Numbered from the stretch's first letter, positions 35,680 to 44,722 are shown. The stretch: 64,000 nucleotides of DNA from Elusimicrobiota bacterium (GCA_016218545.1 JACRDQ010000036.1:62001-126000), one strand, 5' to 3'. Notes: generated by a model from the letters alone, not told the origin. A program made the numbers and translations.

Positions 35680-35907
35680 TTACCCCTTAGGAGGATGGGG
35701 ATCATGCCCATGACTGTCAGATTGGGATATCTTCCCATCCTTGTTGTGAACAAGGAATTCCGTGCCTTGGTTCTGGCTGATGGCGCGTCCATGGCTGACT
35801 GCTTCGGTCTTGTTGTCGAAATGGGCTGATGCCCTATCGGCTCCACCCTTCTTTACATCCCACCCCCCATCCAGATTCGGCACAACATGATGCGTCATTC
35901 TCGGCAT
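35680..35907 (-). CDS. DUF2188-family small protein
   Basis: 75 residues: THHVVPNLDGGWDVKKGGAD, then RASAHFDNKTEAVSHGRAIS and EFLVHNKDGKI, the DUF2188 pattern. The fold is a small beta-rich domain of unknown role, common in accessory DNA. AGGAGGTTG lies about seven bases before ATG 35907. It stands between hsdS and the membrane-anchored protein gene. Confidence 0.85.
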   Translation of the reverse strand: MPRMTHHVVPNLDGGWDVKKGGADRASAHFDNKTEAVSHGRAISQNQGTEFLVHNKDGKISQSDSHGHDPHPPKG

Positions 35908-35917
35908 AACAACCTCC

Positions 35918-37192
35918 TTATGATACTCGCATTCTTCCCGACAGAAGAACGCGCATCAATGCGTCCTTTGCTGAGGCATACTTCTGATGCCCAATCTCTT
36001 CGCGGCGAATTAAATCCTGAACAGCTTGGATTCGGGCGCAAATCTCTGCCTGCTGTTTCATGGGGGGTTTGGGCACAGGCATCCGGCTCAGAATCTCGCC
36101 ATTGATTTTTAGCATTGAGCCGCTGGTTCCCCGCGCCTCAGACTCGAAAAATCTCCGCCCATAGGAGCTGACCAAGTAGAGCACCAGGAAATAGGGATTC
36201 ATCTCGGTCGGCGAGACGCGTACCCGCATCATCAGATCAGGGTATATGCAGTTCTTGGGGTTACCCTCATAGATGGCAGCAAGCCCTACGAGCTCTCTCG
36301 TATTGGAGCGGCTCACCAGGAGATCCCCGGGCCTTAGCATGGCCCCTGCACACTTGGCATCATCTTGTGGAGCTACTTTCACCCTGTCTGGCCGAAAACC
36401 TCCATACGACAGAGCCCCCAATTCAAGTGTCCACATCCCCGTGGAATCAGACGGACAAGTTGGCGAATACCCGTTCTTAATGGGCTCCTCCAATAGTTCT
36501 CCTAGAGGAACGAAGGGCCAGCCCGTAAGTCCTGACCCGTTGGCGCTCCCAGCCCGTTTGGTCAACAGGCGCTGGGCCAATGCCCTCTTGATTCCCCGAA
36601 CCTTATCAATCACACTTTGCGTTTTCTGCAAAACGTCGTCCACTGAGGCCAGAATCTCGGCGATCTTCTTCTGCTCACGCAACGGCGGAATTGGGATAAT
36701 GAAATCCTCCAAGTCGCCTCTTAAGATGCCATTGATTGAAGTGCCCTGATGGGCAGCTTTCAGCTGAGGAGCATAAAGATTGAGTGCCCAGAACATATAC
36801 TCTGGATGTACCACCTCAGCATCGGGAAGAATACCTGTAATATCCTGGCTAATGGCAACATCACAAGGAGCAATAGCCAGTTTCCCGACTCCAGTCCTCG
36901 TTACGACCAGAACGGCCCCCTTGGGGACCACATTCGTGGCGCTGTGCTCAACGGCCTCTCGGGTAATTCGTTTCCGGACGGTCACAATTTTCTGATTCAC
37001 AAAATCAGCCCCAGTAATCCAGGGAATATCTCCGGTCCAGTACTTCTCGATCGATGTGCCTGGGGTGCCACCATTCAGCATCTTCTCGGCCAAAGACCTA
37101 ATGTTCCGGGCATCCCAGTCAACGGGGATGTCGCCTACAGGAGTCTTCTTGAACTTCTGCCCCATCTTCAGCGTCGTCACTTGGTTCGCCAT
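35918..37192 (-). CDS. hsdS: Type I restriction specificity subunit S
   Basis: The 424-residue protein has two target-recognition domains, each followed by a coiled-coil spacer: first GDIPVDWDARNIRSLAEKML ... IPIPPLREQKKIAEILASVD, then WPFVPLGELLEEPI ... KPPMKQQAEICARIQAVQDL. It fixes the DNA sequence bound by HsdM and HsdR. It starts five bases after the winged-helix gene. The two halves differ in sequence, so the target should be bipartite and asymmetric. Confidence 0.95.
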   Translation of the reverse strand: MANQVTTLKMGQKFKKTPVGDIPVDWDARNIRSLAEKMLNGGTPGTSIEKYWTGDIPWITGADFVNQKIVTVRKRITREAVEHSATNVVPKGAVLVVTRTGVGKLAIAPCDVAISQDITGILPDAEVVHPEYMFWALNLYAPQLKAAHQGTSINGILRGDLEDFIIPIPPLREQKKIAEILASVDDVLQKTQSVIDKVRGIKRALAQRLLTKRAGSANGSGLTGWPFVPLGELLEEPIKNGYSPTCPSDSTGMWTLELGALSYGGFRPDRVKVAPQDDAKCAGAMLRPGDLLVSRSNTRELVGLAAIYEGNPKNCIYPDLMMRVRVSPTEMNPYFLVLYLVSSYGRRFFESEARGTSGSMLKINGEILSRMPVPKPPMKQQAEICARIQAVQDLIRREEIGHQKYASAKDALMRVLLSGRMRVS

Positions 37193-37196
37193 GGCC

Positions 37197-38255
37197 CTAG
37201 ACCGATTCCACCCCGATGATCTCCCCCAAGAACCTCAACGCCATCTTCTGGTGCACATCCGGAGGCAGGCCCGGACGCGGCATCCTTGACGTGTCATATC
37301 CCGCCCGGGCGAATTCATGGCCTACAATCTCAAGGCTGTCTTGCAGTTTGGAGCTCGTCATGTAATCCGAATGCGGCCTCAATGCGAGTTCATCCACCGT
37401 CTTCCACGCCGTCGAAAGGGCGGAATAGATCGCCAGCCAATTGATCCACTTGGGCGGCTTGCTGCTCTCGTAGTTGGCCGAGGCTAGGAAGTCCCACCAC
37501 TTTGGCTGAGACAGCCAGTATTCGACCTTCTTGCCTTTGCTTCTGGTCAGCACGAGCCCAGAGCGCGACAGGTCCAGCAGGGCTTGATGGACGCTGAGCC
37601 AGAACATGCCGACATCATCCGCGATCTCCCGCGGCCTGCCTCCCTCGTGGGTGAGAAGATAGAGGATGGCCTCGGACTTGGCTCCGGCGCCAAACAGAGA
37701 GCGCAGAAGGAACCGCAGGTTGGCCCGCGCGTTGACGGAGACCGCCTTGCCTTCCTTCTGTATTCTGATTTTGGGGCGGTTGATGTAGAACGCGGCGAAA
37801 CTCGGGTCCAGATTGGCGGGCAGGGCCAGGGGATGGGAATCGCCGGATTTCTCCTTGAACAGCGGTTCCAGCGGATCAGCATCCGGCTGCCTCTTGAACA
37901 GACTGCCGCAGAAACGGGCAAGATTCTGCCACTTCCGCTTGTCCCCCCGTGACAGGATGTATTGCAGGGTGCCTCCGACCACGCGGGCAGAACTGTCATC
38001 CTGCTTTCGAAGGATCGTCCTCAAGCGGGGAGCATCCAGCCAATGGCCGTTGACCTCGAGCCAGGCCAGAATCTCATCAAAGAGCCTCGGCTCGTAGCGT
38101 CCCATCTGGAGGGAGAAGATGAGGAGCGGCTCGGGGTCGATGACCCACTCCTCCTCGGCGCCCGACTCGCCCAGGACTCCCAGGGAGGACCACTGCCTCC
38201 AAAGGAAGGTCAGCAGCCGGTCGAGCAGGGATTCCCTAAATTCTTTGAGCGACAT
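37197..38255 (-). CDS. Winged-helix protein paired with a nucleotidyltransferase
   Basis: 352 residues. The middle (about 200-275) reads as a winged helix: KSEAILYLLTHEGGRPREIA, then MFWLSVHQALLDLSRSGLVL and GKKVEYWLSQPKWW. The flanks are alpha-helical with no known domain. It overlaps the nucleotidyltransferase gene by 20 bases. A winged-helix protein next to a nucleotidyltransferase is the layout of AbiE-like toxin-antitoxin pairs, although the order and the families differ here. DNA binding is inferred. Confidence 0.7.
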   Translation of the reverse strand: MSLKEFRESLLDRLLTFLWRQWSSLGVLGESGAEEEWVIDPEPLLIFSLQMGRYEPRLFDEILAWLEVNGHWLDAPRLRTILRKQDDSSARVVGGTLQYILSRGDKRKWQNLARFCGSLFKRQPDADPLEPLFKEKSGDSHPLALPANLDPSFAAFYINRPKIRIQKEGKAVSVNARANLRFLLRSLFGAGAKSEAILYLLTHEGGRPREIADDVGMFWLSVHQALLDLSRSGLVLTRSKGKKVEYWLSQPKWWDFLASANYESSKPPKWINWLAIYSALSTAWKTVDELALRPHSDYMTSSKLQDSLEIVGHEFARAGYDTSRMPRPGLPPDVHQKMALRFLGEIIGVESV

Positions 38256-38835
38256 CCTCTTGTCCCATCTCCTTCAAGATTCGCTTCAACTCCCCTCGGT
38301 AGCCCTCCGAGACATCATGGGTCATGCTCCAGCGCGCAGCCTGCTCAAGTTCTCCCGCGGTCGGTTTCAGTCCCTTCAAATCCTGGTAGTGCTTGCCCCC
38401 CTGGTCCACGGCTGCATATAGCTTGAAGTGTATCTGGTCCAAACGGCTGAAGAAGCGAACGGTGAGAGCGCTCCCATATTCGCTCACCTGCGCCCTTTCC
38501 AGGACGCCCGCGGGCAGACCGAGGTCGAGGGCCGAAGTGGGACCGGGGTTGAGCCAGCCGCTTTTCAGCTGGAAGTCTCGCTCCACCTTCTTGGCCGCCT
38601 CGACCAGGACGGCAGGAAGCGATTTGGCGGTGGTCATTTCCAGGCCGCGGGCCACGTCATGAGTGACCAATGCCACCACATCCACATCGGTGGTCGTCCT
38701 GGACACCAGCCGCAACGCTTGGAGCGCGGAGCCCCCGCAGACCAGGAGGTCCACATGCTCCTTGGTCCTGACGGACAACTGCTCACCGAGGGCACTGAGG
38801 ACCCGGTCGATCTCTTCCTTGTTCTTGAACTCCAT
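38236..38835 (-). CDS. DUF6036-like nucleotidyltransferase-fold protein
   Basis: 199 residues. The nucleotidyltransferase core is LLVCGGSALQALRLVSRTTT followed by DVDVVALV, with the GGS helix and the DxD pair. Later, DQIHFKLYAAVDQGGKHYQDL continues the pattern of DUF6036/AbiEii-type proteins. These may transfer nucleotides to tRNA or protein, or act as toxins. It lies two bases after hsdM within the restriction operon and is coupled with the winged-helix gene. Confidence 0.78.
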   Translation of the reverse strand: MEFKNKEEIDRVLSALGEQLSVRTKEHVDLLVCGGSALQALRLVSRTTTDVDVVALVTHDVARGLEMTTAKSLPAVLVEAAKKVERDFQLKSGWLNPGPTSALDLGLPAGVLERAQVSEYGSALTVRFFSRLDQIHFKLYAAVDQGGKHYQDLKGLKPTAGELEQAARWSMTHDVSEGYRGELKRILKEMGQEDVAQRI

Positions 38836-38837
38836 GC

Positions 38838-40322
38838 CTACACCTTGTAGCCCAACTCCTTGAGATAGCCTTCGACCTTGGCCTCGGCTTGGGCGCGTCC
38901 TTTCTTGAGCTTGGCGAGCTCGTCGATGGTCTGCTGGACATCGATGGGCTCCTCATCCTCCGTGATGTCTATGTACCGCGGGATGTTGAGGTTGTAATCG
39001 TTGCGGCGGATTTCGTCTAGAGCGACGGCGCGGCAGTACTTCTCAGTCGTGGCATAGGAGCGATACGCCTTGACGATCTTCTCGAGGTCCTCTGGCCGCA
39101 GTCGATTCTGATTCTTGAGCTGGAGGAAGTCCCTTGCGCCATAGAGGAAGAAGACCTTGCCCTTGCGCTGAACCGGCTTCTTCTTGTTCAGGATGAGCAG
39201 GCTGGCAGGGATGCTGGCCCCGTAGAAGAGGTTCGACGGCAGGCCGATCACGGCCTCGACCATGTCCTCCTCCAAGATGCCCCGCCTGATCCTACCCTCG
39301 GCCCCACCCCGGAAGAGCACACCGTGGGGCAGGATAATGCCGGCGCGGCCTGAGGGCTTGAGGGTGGCGATCATGTGCTGGACGAAGGCAAAATCGCCGT
39401 AGCTTTTGGGCGGGATGCCGTACTTGAACCGGCCGAAGGAGTCGCTCTCAGCCGACTCGACACCCCAATTCTTGAGGGAGAATGGCGGGTTCGCGATCAC
39501 GACGTCGTATTCAATGAGCTTGCCTTTCTGGGACAGCTTCGGCTCCCGGATGGTGTCGCCCTTCTCGATCCTGGCCCCGGCAATGCCGTGAAGGAGCATG
39601 TTCATCTTGCAGATGGCCCAGGTTCCGATGTTGCGCTCCTGGCCGTGCAGGACGATATTCCTGGTGTTCTGGCGCAAAGACTTCAGGTGATAGACGGTCT
39701 GCACCAGCATGCCTCCGGAGCCGCAGGCAGGGTCGCAGACATACATTCCCGCTTGCGGGTCGAGGATTTCCACGAGGAGGGTTACGACCTCTTTGGGCGT
39801 GTAAAATTCGCCCCCTTTCTTGCCGGCGTCGTCAGCAAACTGGGCGATAAGATACTCGTAGGCCCGGCCAAGCATGTCGGGCTCGGCAAGGTCCCCGTTG
39901 CGAAGCTGGATCTTGGAGAAGTGGACGATGAGCCTGGTCAGGGTGCTGTCAGGGAGCCTATCCTTATCATTGAAGTCGGTGGCGGAGAGGACGCCTTCCA
40001 AGACCCGGTTGTGCTCTTCAAGGAGATCGTTCGCCTTGTTGATGGCGTCGCCCAGGTTATGGGTCAGGCCGGTAAGGTGACTCCAATGGGCCCTGGGAGA
40101 CACGAAGAACTCATGCTCGTCCGGGTCCTCCAGGGCGATCTTCTTGCTCTTGCCCTCCTTGAGGAGTTTCTCGGCCTCTTCATCGAAGACATCGGAGAGT
40201 CGCTTCAGAAAGAGCAGGCCGAAGATGTAGTTCTTGTAGTCCGAAGCGTCGATGCTGCCCCTAAGGATATTCGCCGATTCCCAGAGGTGGCTCTTGAGTG
40301 TTTCAAGATTCAGTTTGTCCAT
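38838..40322 (-). CDS. hsdM: Type I DNA methyltransferase M subunit
   Basis: The 494-residue protein has the HsdM N-terminal helical domain (LKSHLWESANILRGSIDASD), the SAM motif VCDPACGSGGMLVQT near residue 195 and the N6-adenine catalytic motif VVIANPPFSLKNW near 280. It methylates adenine in the HsdS target and is the first gene of the operon. Promoter at 40357-40385; the leader is about 30 bases. Confidence 0.96.
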   Translation of the reverse strand: MDKLNLETLKSHLWESANILRGSIDASDYKNYIFGLLFLKRLSDVFDEEAEKLLKEGKSKKIALEDPDEHEFFVSPRAHWSHLTGLTHNLGDAINKANDLLEEHNRVLEGVLSATDFNDKDRLPDSTLTRLIVHFSKIQLRNGDLAEPDMLGRAYEYLIAQFADDAGKKGGEFYTPKEVVTLLVEILDPQAGMYVCDPACGSGGMLVQTVYHLKSLRQNTRNIVLHGQERNIGTWAICKMNMLLHGIAGARIEKGDTIREPKLSQKGKLIEYDVVIANPPFSLKNWGVESAESDSFGRFKYGIPPKSYGDFAFVQHMIATLKPSGRAGIILPHGVLFRGGAEGRIRRGILEEDMVEAVIGLPSNLFYGASIPASLLILNKKKPVQRKGKVFFLYGARDFLQLKNQNRLRPEDLEKIVKAYRSYATTEKYCRAVALDEIRRNDYNLNIPRYIDITEDEEPIDVQQTIDELAKLKKGRAQAEAKVEGYLKELGYKV

Positions 40323-40356
40323 AGTTTAGGGGCCTTGGTTTTCGCTCCTGTAGGTA

Positions 40357-40385
40357 AGCATATCAGATCTTTATACTGTTGTCAA
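40357..40385 (-). promoter_or_regulatory. hsdM promoter with upstream direct repeats
   Basis: On the minus strand TTGACA (40385-40380) and TATGCT (40362-40357) are 17 bases apart. Beyond the -35, GTTTAACTAT occurs twice on the plus strand (40402-40411 and 40425-40434), 23 bases start to start, i.e. about two helical turns. These may be operator sites; the winged-helix protein of the operon is one candidate binder. Confidence 0.75.
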
Positions 40386-40422
40386 TACAATCAGCATATG
40401 CGTTTAACTATCAATTATAAGA

Positions 40423-40785
40423 GTGTTTAACTATAATCTTAATCGTATTAGTATTACATATACAGATTTGCACCATGCCTATGACCACGAGATGCCCCCA
40501 CCGCGAATCGCTACACGTCCCAATGGAATGGCGAGGGAGGCCTTTGAGAAATTCAAGGTCGAGCTCGGCATGCCCAAACTGACCTTCCACATGCCGAGGC
40601 AATATCTCGCCACGGAGCTCATCGCCAAGGGCGCTGACACGCGCACGGTCCAAGAGTACCTGGGCCACAGCTCGCTCAAGATGCTTGAACGCTACGCCCA
40701 GCTGAACAAGGGCATCTGGCGCTCGACCATCCAGCTCCTGGGCCGGGATTCTCGGGATTGTATTTATTTGCCTTGGCGCAAATAA
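40423..40785 (+). pseudogene. Truncated tyrosine recombinase (C-terminal part)
   Basis: The frame holds only the end of a phage-type integrase: KLTFHMPRQYLATELIAKGA (HxxR), TVQEYLGHSS and the nucleophile region KMLERYAQLNKG. The N-terminal DNA-binding domain and first catalytic Arg are absent, so it cannot recombine. Its presence next to the restriction operon and 760 bases from a tRNA suggests the former integrase of the island. Confidence 0.75.
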
Positions 40786-40789
40786 TCAC

Positions 40790-41383
40790 ATAATCCGCGA
40801 CATCGAGTTCATCCGGGAACTCGGCAAGATGCAGATCCTCAGCGACATGCTGCCTTCGAGAGTCGGGGCGCTGCTCTCCGTCAACAACATGCGGGAAGAC
40901 CTCGAGGTCAGCCACCGGGCCGCGTCCCATTGGCTGGACATCCTCGAATCCTTCTACTACCACTTCCGCGTCCGCCCGTTCTCCAGGACGTCGTTCCGGG
41001 CATTGAAGAAGGAGCCGAAGCTCTATCTGTGGGATTGGTCGGAGGTGGCCGGCGAGGCAGCCCGCTTCGAGAACATGGTCGGCTCGCACCTCCTAAAACT
41101 CGTCCACTGGCTGACCGATCGCGAGGGCTTCAAGGCCGGGCTCTATTTCCTGCGCGACACCTCCAAGCGTGAAGCGGATTTCCTGGTGACGGCAGACGAG
41201 AAGCCCTGGTTCGCGGTGGAGGTCAAGCTCAACGATGACAGTCTCGCGCCCGACCTGAGATATTTCCGCGACAAGCTCAACATCCCGTTCGCCTACCAGG
41301 CGCTCAAGAAGACCGGGGTGGACCGGGTCTCGGACGGAGTGCGCATCATCTCCGCGGACAAGCTTCTGGCGGCTTTGGTCTAG
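40790..41383 (+). pseudogene. C-terminal fragment of a DUF4143-type AAA ATPase
   Basis: From DIEFIRELGKMQILSDMLPS onward the frame follows the DUF4143 part of archaeal/bacterial ATPases: SHRAASHWLDILESFYYHFR, FENMVGSHLLKLVHWL, and a nuclease-like end READFLVTADEKPWFAVEVK. The AAA domain that should precede it is missing; the truncated integrase lies there instead. An internal ATG (40829) could give a 184-residue product, but it would lack the ATPase. Confidence 0.7.
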
Positions 41384-41542
41384 GGCCGAAGCCGCAAGAC
41401 CGCCCTGCGACAACACGACGCTCCATCCCATGCCCGTCGAGACGGGCAGGCTCGCGCCGTGGGAGAGCAAAGCCGGCATGTCCCGAGCTTTCCGATGGCC
41501 CGTCGATTTCCGCTTCTGCTATAATGAATTTGTTCGTTCCTT

Positions 41543-41631
41543 GGAAGGGTGCGTGAGCGGTTGAAACGAGCAGTCTCGAAAACTGCCAGGGATGCAAGTC
41601 CCTCGAGGGTTCGAATCCCTCCCCTTCCGCC
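41543..41631 (+). tRNA. tRNA-Ser (CGA)
   Basis: Acceptor GGAAGGG (41543-41549) pairs with CCCTTCC (41622-41628). The anticodon stem GCAGT/ACTGC holds the loop CTCGAAA with anticodon CGA. A long variable arm (class II) and the T arm GAGGG-TTCGAAT-CCCTC follow. CCA is not fully encoded (G-CC at 41629-41631). It reads UCG codons. Confidence 0.97.
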
Positions 41632-41664
41632 GGTTTTCGCATTCCGTCCATCGAGGTAGCGACC

Positions 41665-42141
41665 ATGTCCTGGCTCAAGTCCCTGCTCAAGCCCTTCGTC
41701 AAGACCGAGGAGGCCCCTGCTCCCGAGATAGAGAAGCCCGTTGAGAAGCCCGGCAAGGAGAAGAAACCGGCACCCCCCAAGCCTCCCAAGGCGGTCGAGC
41801 CCAAGGCGGAGACCAAGAAGGAGGAAGCCCAGCCTGCGGTGGACAAGGGCATGATGTCCTTCTTCTACCGCAAGTGGAAGGACCCGGCTTTCCTCAAGCA
41901 GGTCAAGATCCTCTCCCAGCACATGATGAAGGACGGGGTGGACGTCAAGAGCCAGGACCAGGTGAAGGCCTGGCTCGAGAAGAACAAGGAGGCCATCGAG
42001 GCCGGCAAGATGAACGAGCCGCCGGCGGAGGGCGCCAAGGTCGAGACCTACGAGAAGAAGGGCCCGGACGTGGGCCGCAACGAGCCGTGCCCCTGCGGCT
42101 CGGGCAAGAAGTACAAGAAGTGCTGCGGCGCGGCGGCCTGA
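41665..42141 (+). CDS. SEC-C motif protein with lysine/proline-rich N-terminus
   Basis: 158 residues. Residues about 14-60 are a charged, proline-rich linker. The C-terminus is a SEC-C zinc motif, [19 protein letters not shown], as at the end of SecA, where it binds SecB or the ribosome. The middle ([20 protein letters not shown]) is helical. It could act at the ribosome or translocon; the exact partner is unknown. It lies five bases before gpmI. Confidence 0.8.
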   Translation: MSWLKSLLKPFVKTEEAPAPEIEKPVEKPGKEKKPAPPKPPKAVEPKAETKKEEAQPAVDKGMMSFFYRKWKDPAFLKQVKILSQHMMKDGVDVKSQDQVKAWLEKNKEAIEAGKMNEPPAEGAKVETYEKKGPDVGRNEPCPCGSGKKYKKCCGAAA

Positions 42142-42146
42142 GCCCC

Positions 42147-43769
42147 ATGCCTGAGCTCAAGCTTTCCAAGCTCCCGGGGTGGAAGGACTTCCCGGGCCCG
42201 GTCGTGCTCGTCATCATGGACGGCATGGGCCTGGGCAAGCGGGACGCCTCGGACGGCCTCTTCGTCTCCCACACCCCGGTCCTGGACGGGCTCTTCAAGG
42301 AGCCGCTCTTCGCCAAGCTCCGGGCCCACGGCACCGCGGTGGGCCTGCCGTCGGACGAGGACATGGGCAACTCCGAGGTCGGCCACAACGCGCTCGGCGC
42401 GGGCAGGGTCTTCGTGCAGGGCGCCAAGCTCGTCAACAACGCCATCGCCTCGGGCGCCATCTTCCGGGGCAAGGCCTGGGAGAGCATCAAGGCCAGGGCC
42501 TCCCAGGGCACGGTCCACTTCATCGGCCTGGTCTCGGACGGCAACGTCCACAGCCACATCGACCACCTGAACGCCCTGCTCGAGCGCTGCGCCTCCGAGG
42601 GCTTCAAGAAGGTCCGGGTGCACGGCCTCCTCGACGGCCGCGACGTGGGCGAGAGGAGCGGCCTCGACTACTTCGGCCCCCTGGAGGAGAAGCTCAAAGG
42701 CCTCTCGACCTCGGGCCGGGACTACCGCGTCGCCTCGGGCGGCGGCCGCATGGTCACCACCATGGACCGCTACAACGCCGACTGGGCCGTGGTGGCCAAG
42801 GGCTGGAAGGCGCACGTCCTCGGGCAGGGACGGGCCTTCCCCTCGGCCGTGGAAGCCATCCGCGCGTACTACGCCGAGGACCCGAAGATGACGGACCAGT
42901 ACATGGACTCCTTCGTGGTCTGCCGGGACGGCAGGCCCGTGGGTCCGGTCCAGGACGGCGACGCCGTGGTCTTCTTCAACTTCCGCGGGGACCGCGCCGT
43001 CGAGATCTCCCGCGCCTTCGAGGAGGAGCCCTTCTCCGGGTTCGAGCGCGGCAGGAAGCCCGACGTCTTCTTCGCCGGCATGATGGAGTACGACGGGGAC
43101 GCCAAGATCCCCAAGAACTACCTCGTCGAGCCCCCGGCCATCGACCGGACCCTGGGACAGTACCTCTGCGGCGCGGGGGTGACCTCCTTGGCCGTCTCCG
43201 AGACCCAGAAGTTCGGGCACGTCACCTATTTCTGGAACGGGAACAACTCCGGCTACATCGACGAGCGCCTCGAGAAGTACGTGGAGATCCCCTCGGACCG
43301 CCTCGCCTTCGACCTCAGGCCCTGGATGAAGGCGGCCGAGATCACGGACGCGGTCCTGGAGGCCGTGGCCGCGGGCAAGCACCGCTTCATCCGCATCAAC
43401 TACCCCAACGGCGACATGGTGGGCCACACCGGCATGGAGGCCAGCGTGCGGATCGCGGTCGCGACCGTGGACCTGGCCTTGGGCCGGCTCCTGGCCGCGG
43501 TGGAGAAGGCCAGGGGCGTGCTCGTGGTGACCGCGGACCACGGCAACGCGGACTGCATGTTCACCGAGAAGAACGGCAAACGCACCGCGCACGTGGCCCA
43601 CACCTTGAACCCCGTGCCCTTCATCGTCAAGGACTGCTCGGGCGCCAACCCCTGGAAGCTGGCCGAGCCCCCGGAGCCCGGCTTGAGCAGCGTGGCGGCC
43701 ACGCTCCTCAACCTCATGGGGTTCTCAGCTCCGGAGGGCTATGACCCGTCCCTGGTGAGGCTCCCATGA
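42147..43769 (+). CDS. gpmI: 2,3-bisphosphoglycerate-independent phosphoglycerate mutase
   Basis: The 540-residue enzyme of the alkaline-phosphatase fold has VVLVIMDGMGLGKRDASDG (metal Asp), the phospho-serine motif DMGNSEVGHNALGAGR, then the metal-binding region ITADHG-type VVTADHGNADCM and the His of AHVAHTLNPVPFI. It interconverts 2- and 3-phosphoglycerate in glycolysis, using manganese. ATG 42147 gives the family length; the frame upstream runs into the SEC-C gene. Confidence 0.96.
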   Translation: MPELKLSKLPGWKDFPGPVVLVIMDGMGLGKRDASDGLFVSHTPVLDGLFKEPLFAKLRAHGTAVGLPSDEDMGNSEVGHNALGAGRVFVQGAKLVNNAIASGAIFRGKAWESIKARASQGTVHFIGLVSDGNVHSHIDHLNALLERCASEGFKKVRVHGLLDGRDVGERSGLDYFGPLEEKLKGLSTSGRDYRVASGGGRMVTTMDRYNADWAVVAKGWKAHVLGQGRAFPSAVEAIRAYYAEDPKMTDQYMDSFVVCRDGRPVGPVQDGDAVVFFNFRGDRAVEISRAFEEEPFSGFERGRKPDVFFAGMMEYDGDAKIPKNYLVEPPAIDRTLGQYLCGAGVTSLAVSETQKFGHVTYFWNGNNSGYIDERLEKYVEIPSDRLAFDLRPWMKAAEITDAVLEAVAAGKHRFIRINYPNGDMVGHTGMEASVRIAVATVDLALGRLLAAVEKARGVLVVTADHGNADCMFTEKNGKRTAHVAHTLNPVPFIVKDCSGANPWKLAEPPEPGLSSVAATLLNLMGFSAPEGYDPSLVRLP

Positions 43770-44185
43770 GGCACCGCGACCTTCCCGATGGACGCATCGT
43801 GCTCAAGTTCCTGCCCGGCGAGGAGCTCGTCTCGACCCTCACGGCCTTCCTCAACGACCGCCGCATCTACGGCGGGAGTCTCACCGGCATCGGAGCGGGC
43901 AAGGACGTGGAGCTCGGCCACTTCAGCGAGGGCCGGTACCACAAGGTCCGGTTCGCGGGCCCGGTCGAGTTCGTGTCCCTGACCGGCAACGTCTCCCGCG
44001 TCGAGGACGGCGCCGCCTTCCCCCACCTGCACGCGGTCATCAGCCTCACGGACATGTCCACCGCCGGAGGGCACGTGTTCCAGGCCTCGATCGAGCCCAC
44101 GTGCGAGGTCTACCTGTGGCCCTCCTCGGAGCCGGTGGAGCGCAGGATGGACGCGGCCAAGGGCCTCAAGCTCCTGGACCTCTGA
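43766..44185 (+). CDS. PPC/DUF296-domain protein
   Basis: 139 residues of a PPC domain: RIVLKFLPGEELVSTLTAFL, GGSLTGIGAGKDVELGHF, and the metal-binding FPHLHAVISL with a later GGHVFQASIEPTCEVYL. Bacterial members bind a metal and form trimers; some have been called DNA-binding. The start overlaps the gpmI stop (ATGA) and its stop overlaps the next ATG. Confidence 0.9.
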   Translation: MRHRDLPDGRIVLKFLPGEELVSTLTAFLNDRRIYGGSLTGIGAGKDVELGHFSEGRYHKVRFAGPVEFVSLTGNVSRVEDGAAFPHLHAVISLTDMSTAGGHVFQASIEPTCEVYLWPSSEPVERRMDAAKGLKLLDL

Positions 44186-44712
44186 TGACCATCTCCGCGC
44201 ACCTCTCCCCGGACCCTGAGCGCCGCCTGAGGGCCATCCTCGAGAGCATGACCCGCTCGGTCGAGCGAGCCGACCTGAAGGTCGGGGCGCTCACCTTGTT
44301 CGCCGCAGGGGAGGCGGCCTTCGTCTTCGCGGCGGCTCCGAGGGGAGCGGTCTCCTTCGCGGCCTTGGCGCTCCTGGGCGCCAGCCTGCCCGTGGGGGCG
44401 CTGGCCTTCTCCCCGCTCGCCTGGGTCCCCCGGTGGCTCACCCTCCTCGACGCAGCCAAGGACAGGCCGGCACCCCCGGAAGGACTCCTGGCGGCGGAGA
44501 GCCTCGCGGCTTGCACCCGCCGGGAGTTGACCATCACCCTGGACCACTACCTCGGCGGCGGGATCACGGCCACGCCGTACTACGAGGACATCGTGGGCCT
44601 CATCATCCTGAACGCGAGGGAAGCCTGGCGCAAGGCCAGGCTCTTCAAGGTTTCCTGCGCCCTCGTCGGCGTCGGACAGCTCGCCGTGCTCCTGTCGCTG
44701 CTTTGGCATTAG
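44185..44712 (+). CDS. Three-helix membrane protein, possibly Pycsar-effector-like (DUF5706)
   Basis: 175 residues. An N-terminal helix (ERRLRAILESMTRSVERADL) leads into two close membrane spans (about 33-50 and 56-75), a soluble loop, a long helix (LIILNAREAWRKARLFKVSC) and a last span. That order resembles DUF5706-type membrane effectors of cyclic-nucleotide defence systems, but no cyclase is adjacent, so the match is only by topology. It is translationally coupled to the PPC gene. Confidence 0.6.
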   Translation: MTISAHLSPDPERRLRAILESMTRSVERADLKVGALTLFAAGEAAFVFAAAPRGAVSFAALALLGASLPVGALAFSPLAWVPRWLTLLDAAKDRPAPPEGLLAAESLAACTRRELTITLDHYLGGGITATPYYEDIVGLIILNAREAWRKARLFKVSCALVGVGQLAVLLSLLWH

Positions 44713-44722
44713 ACGGGACGCC

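Noticed and set aside
40423..40785. Active integrase
   Set aside because: Only the last catalytic residues remain; the N-terminal domain and the first Arg box are absent.
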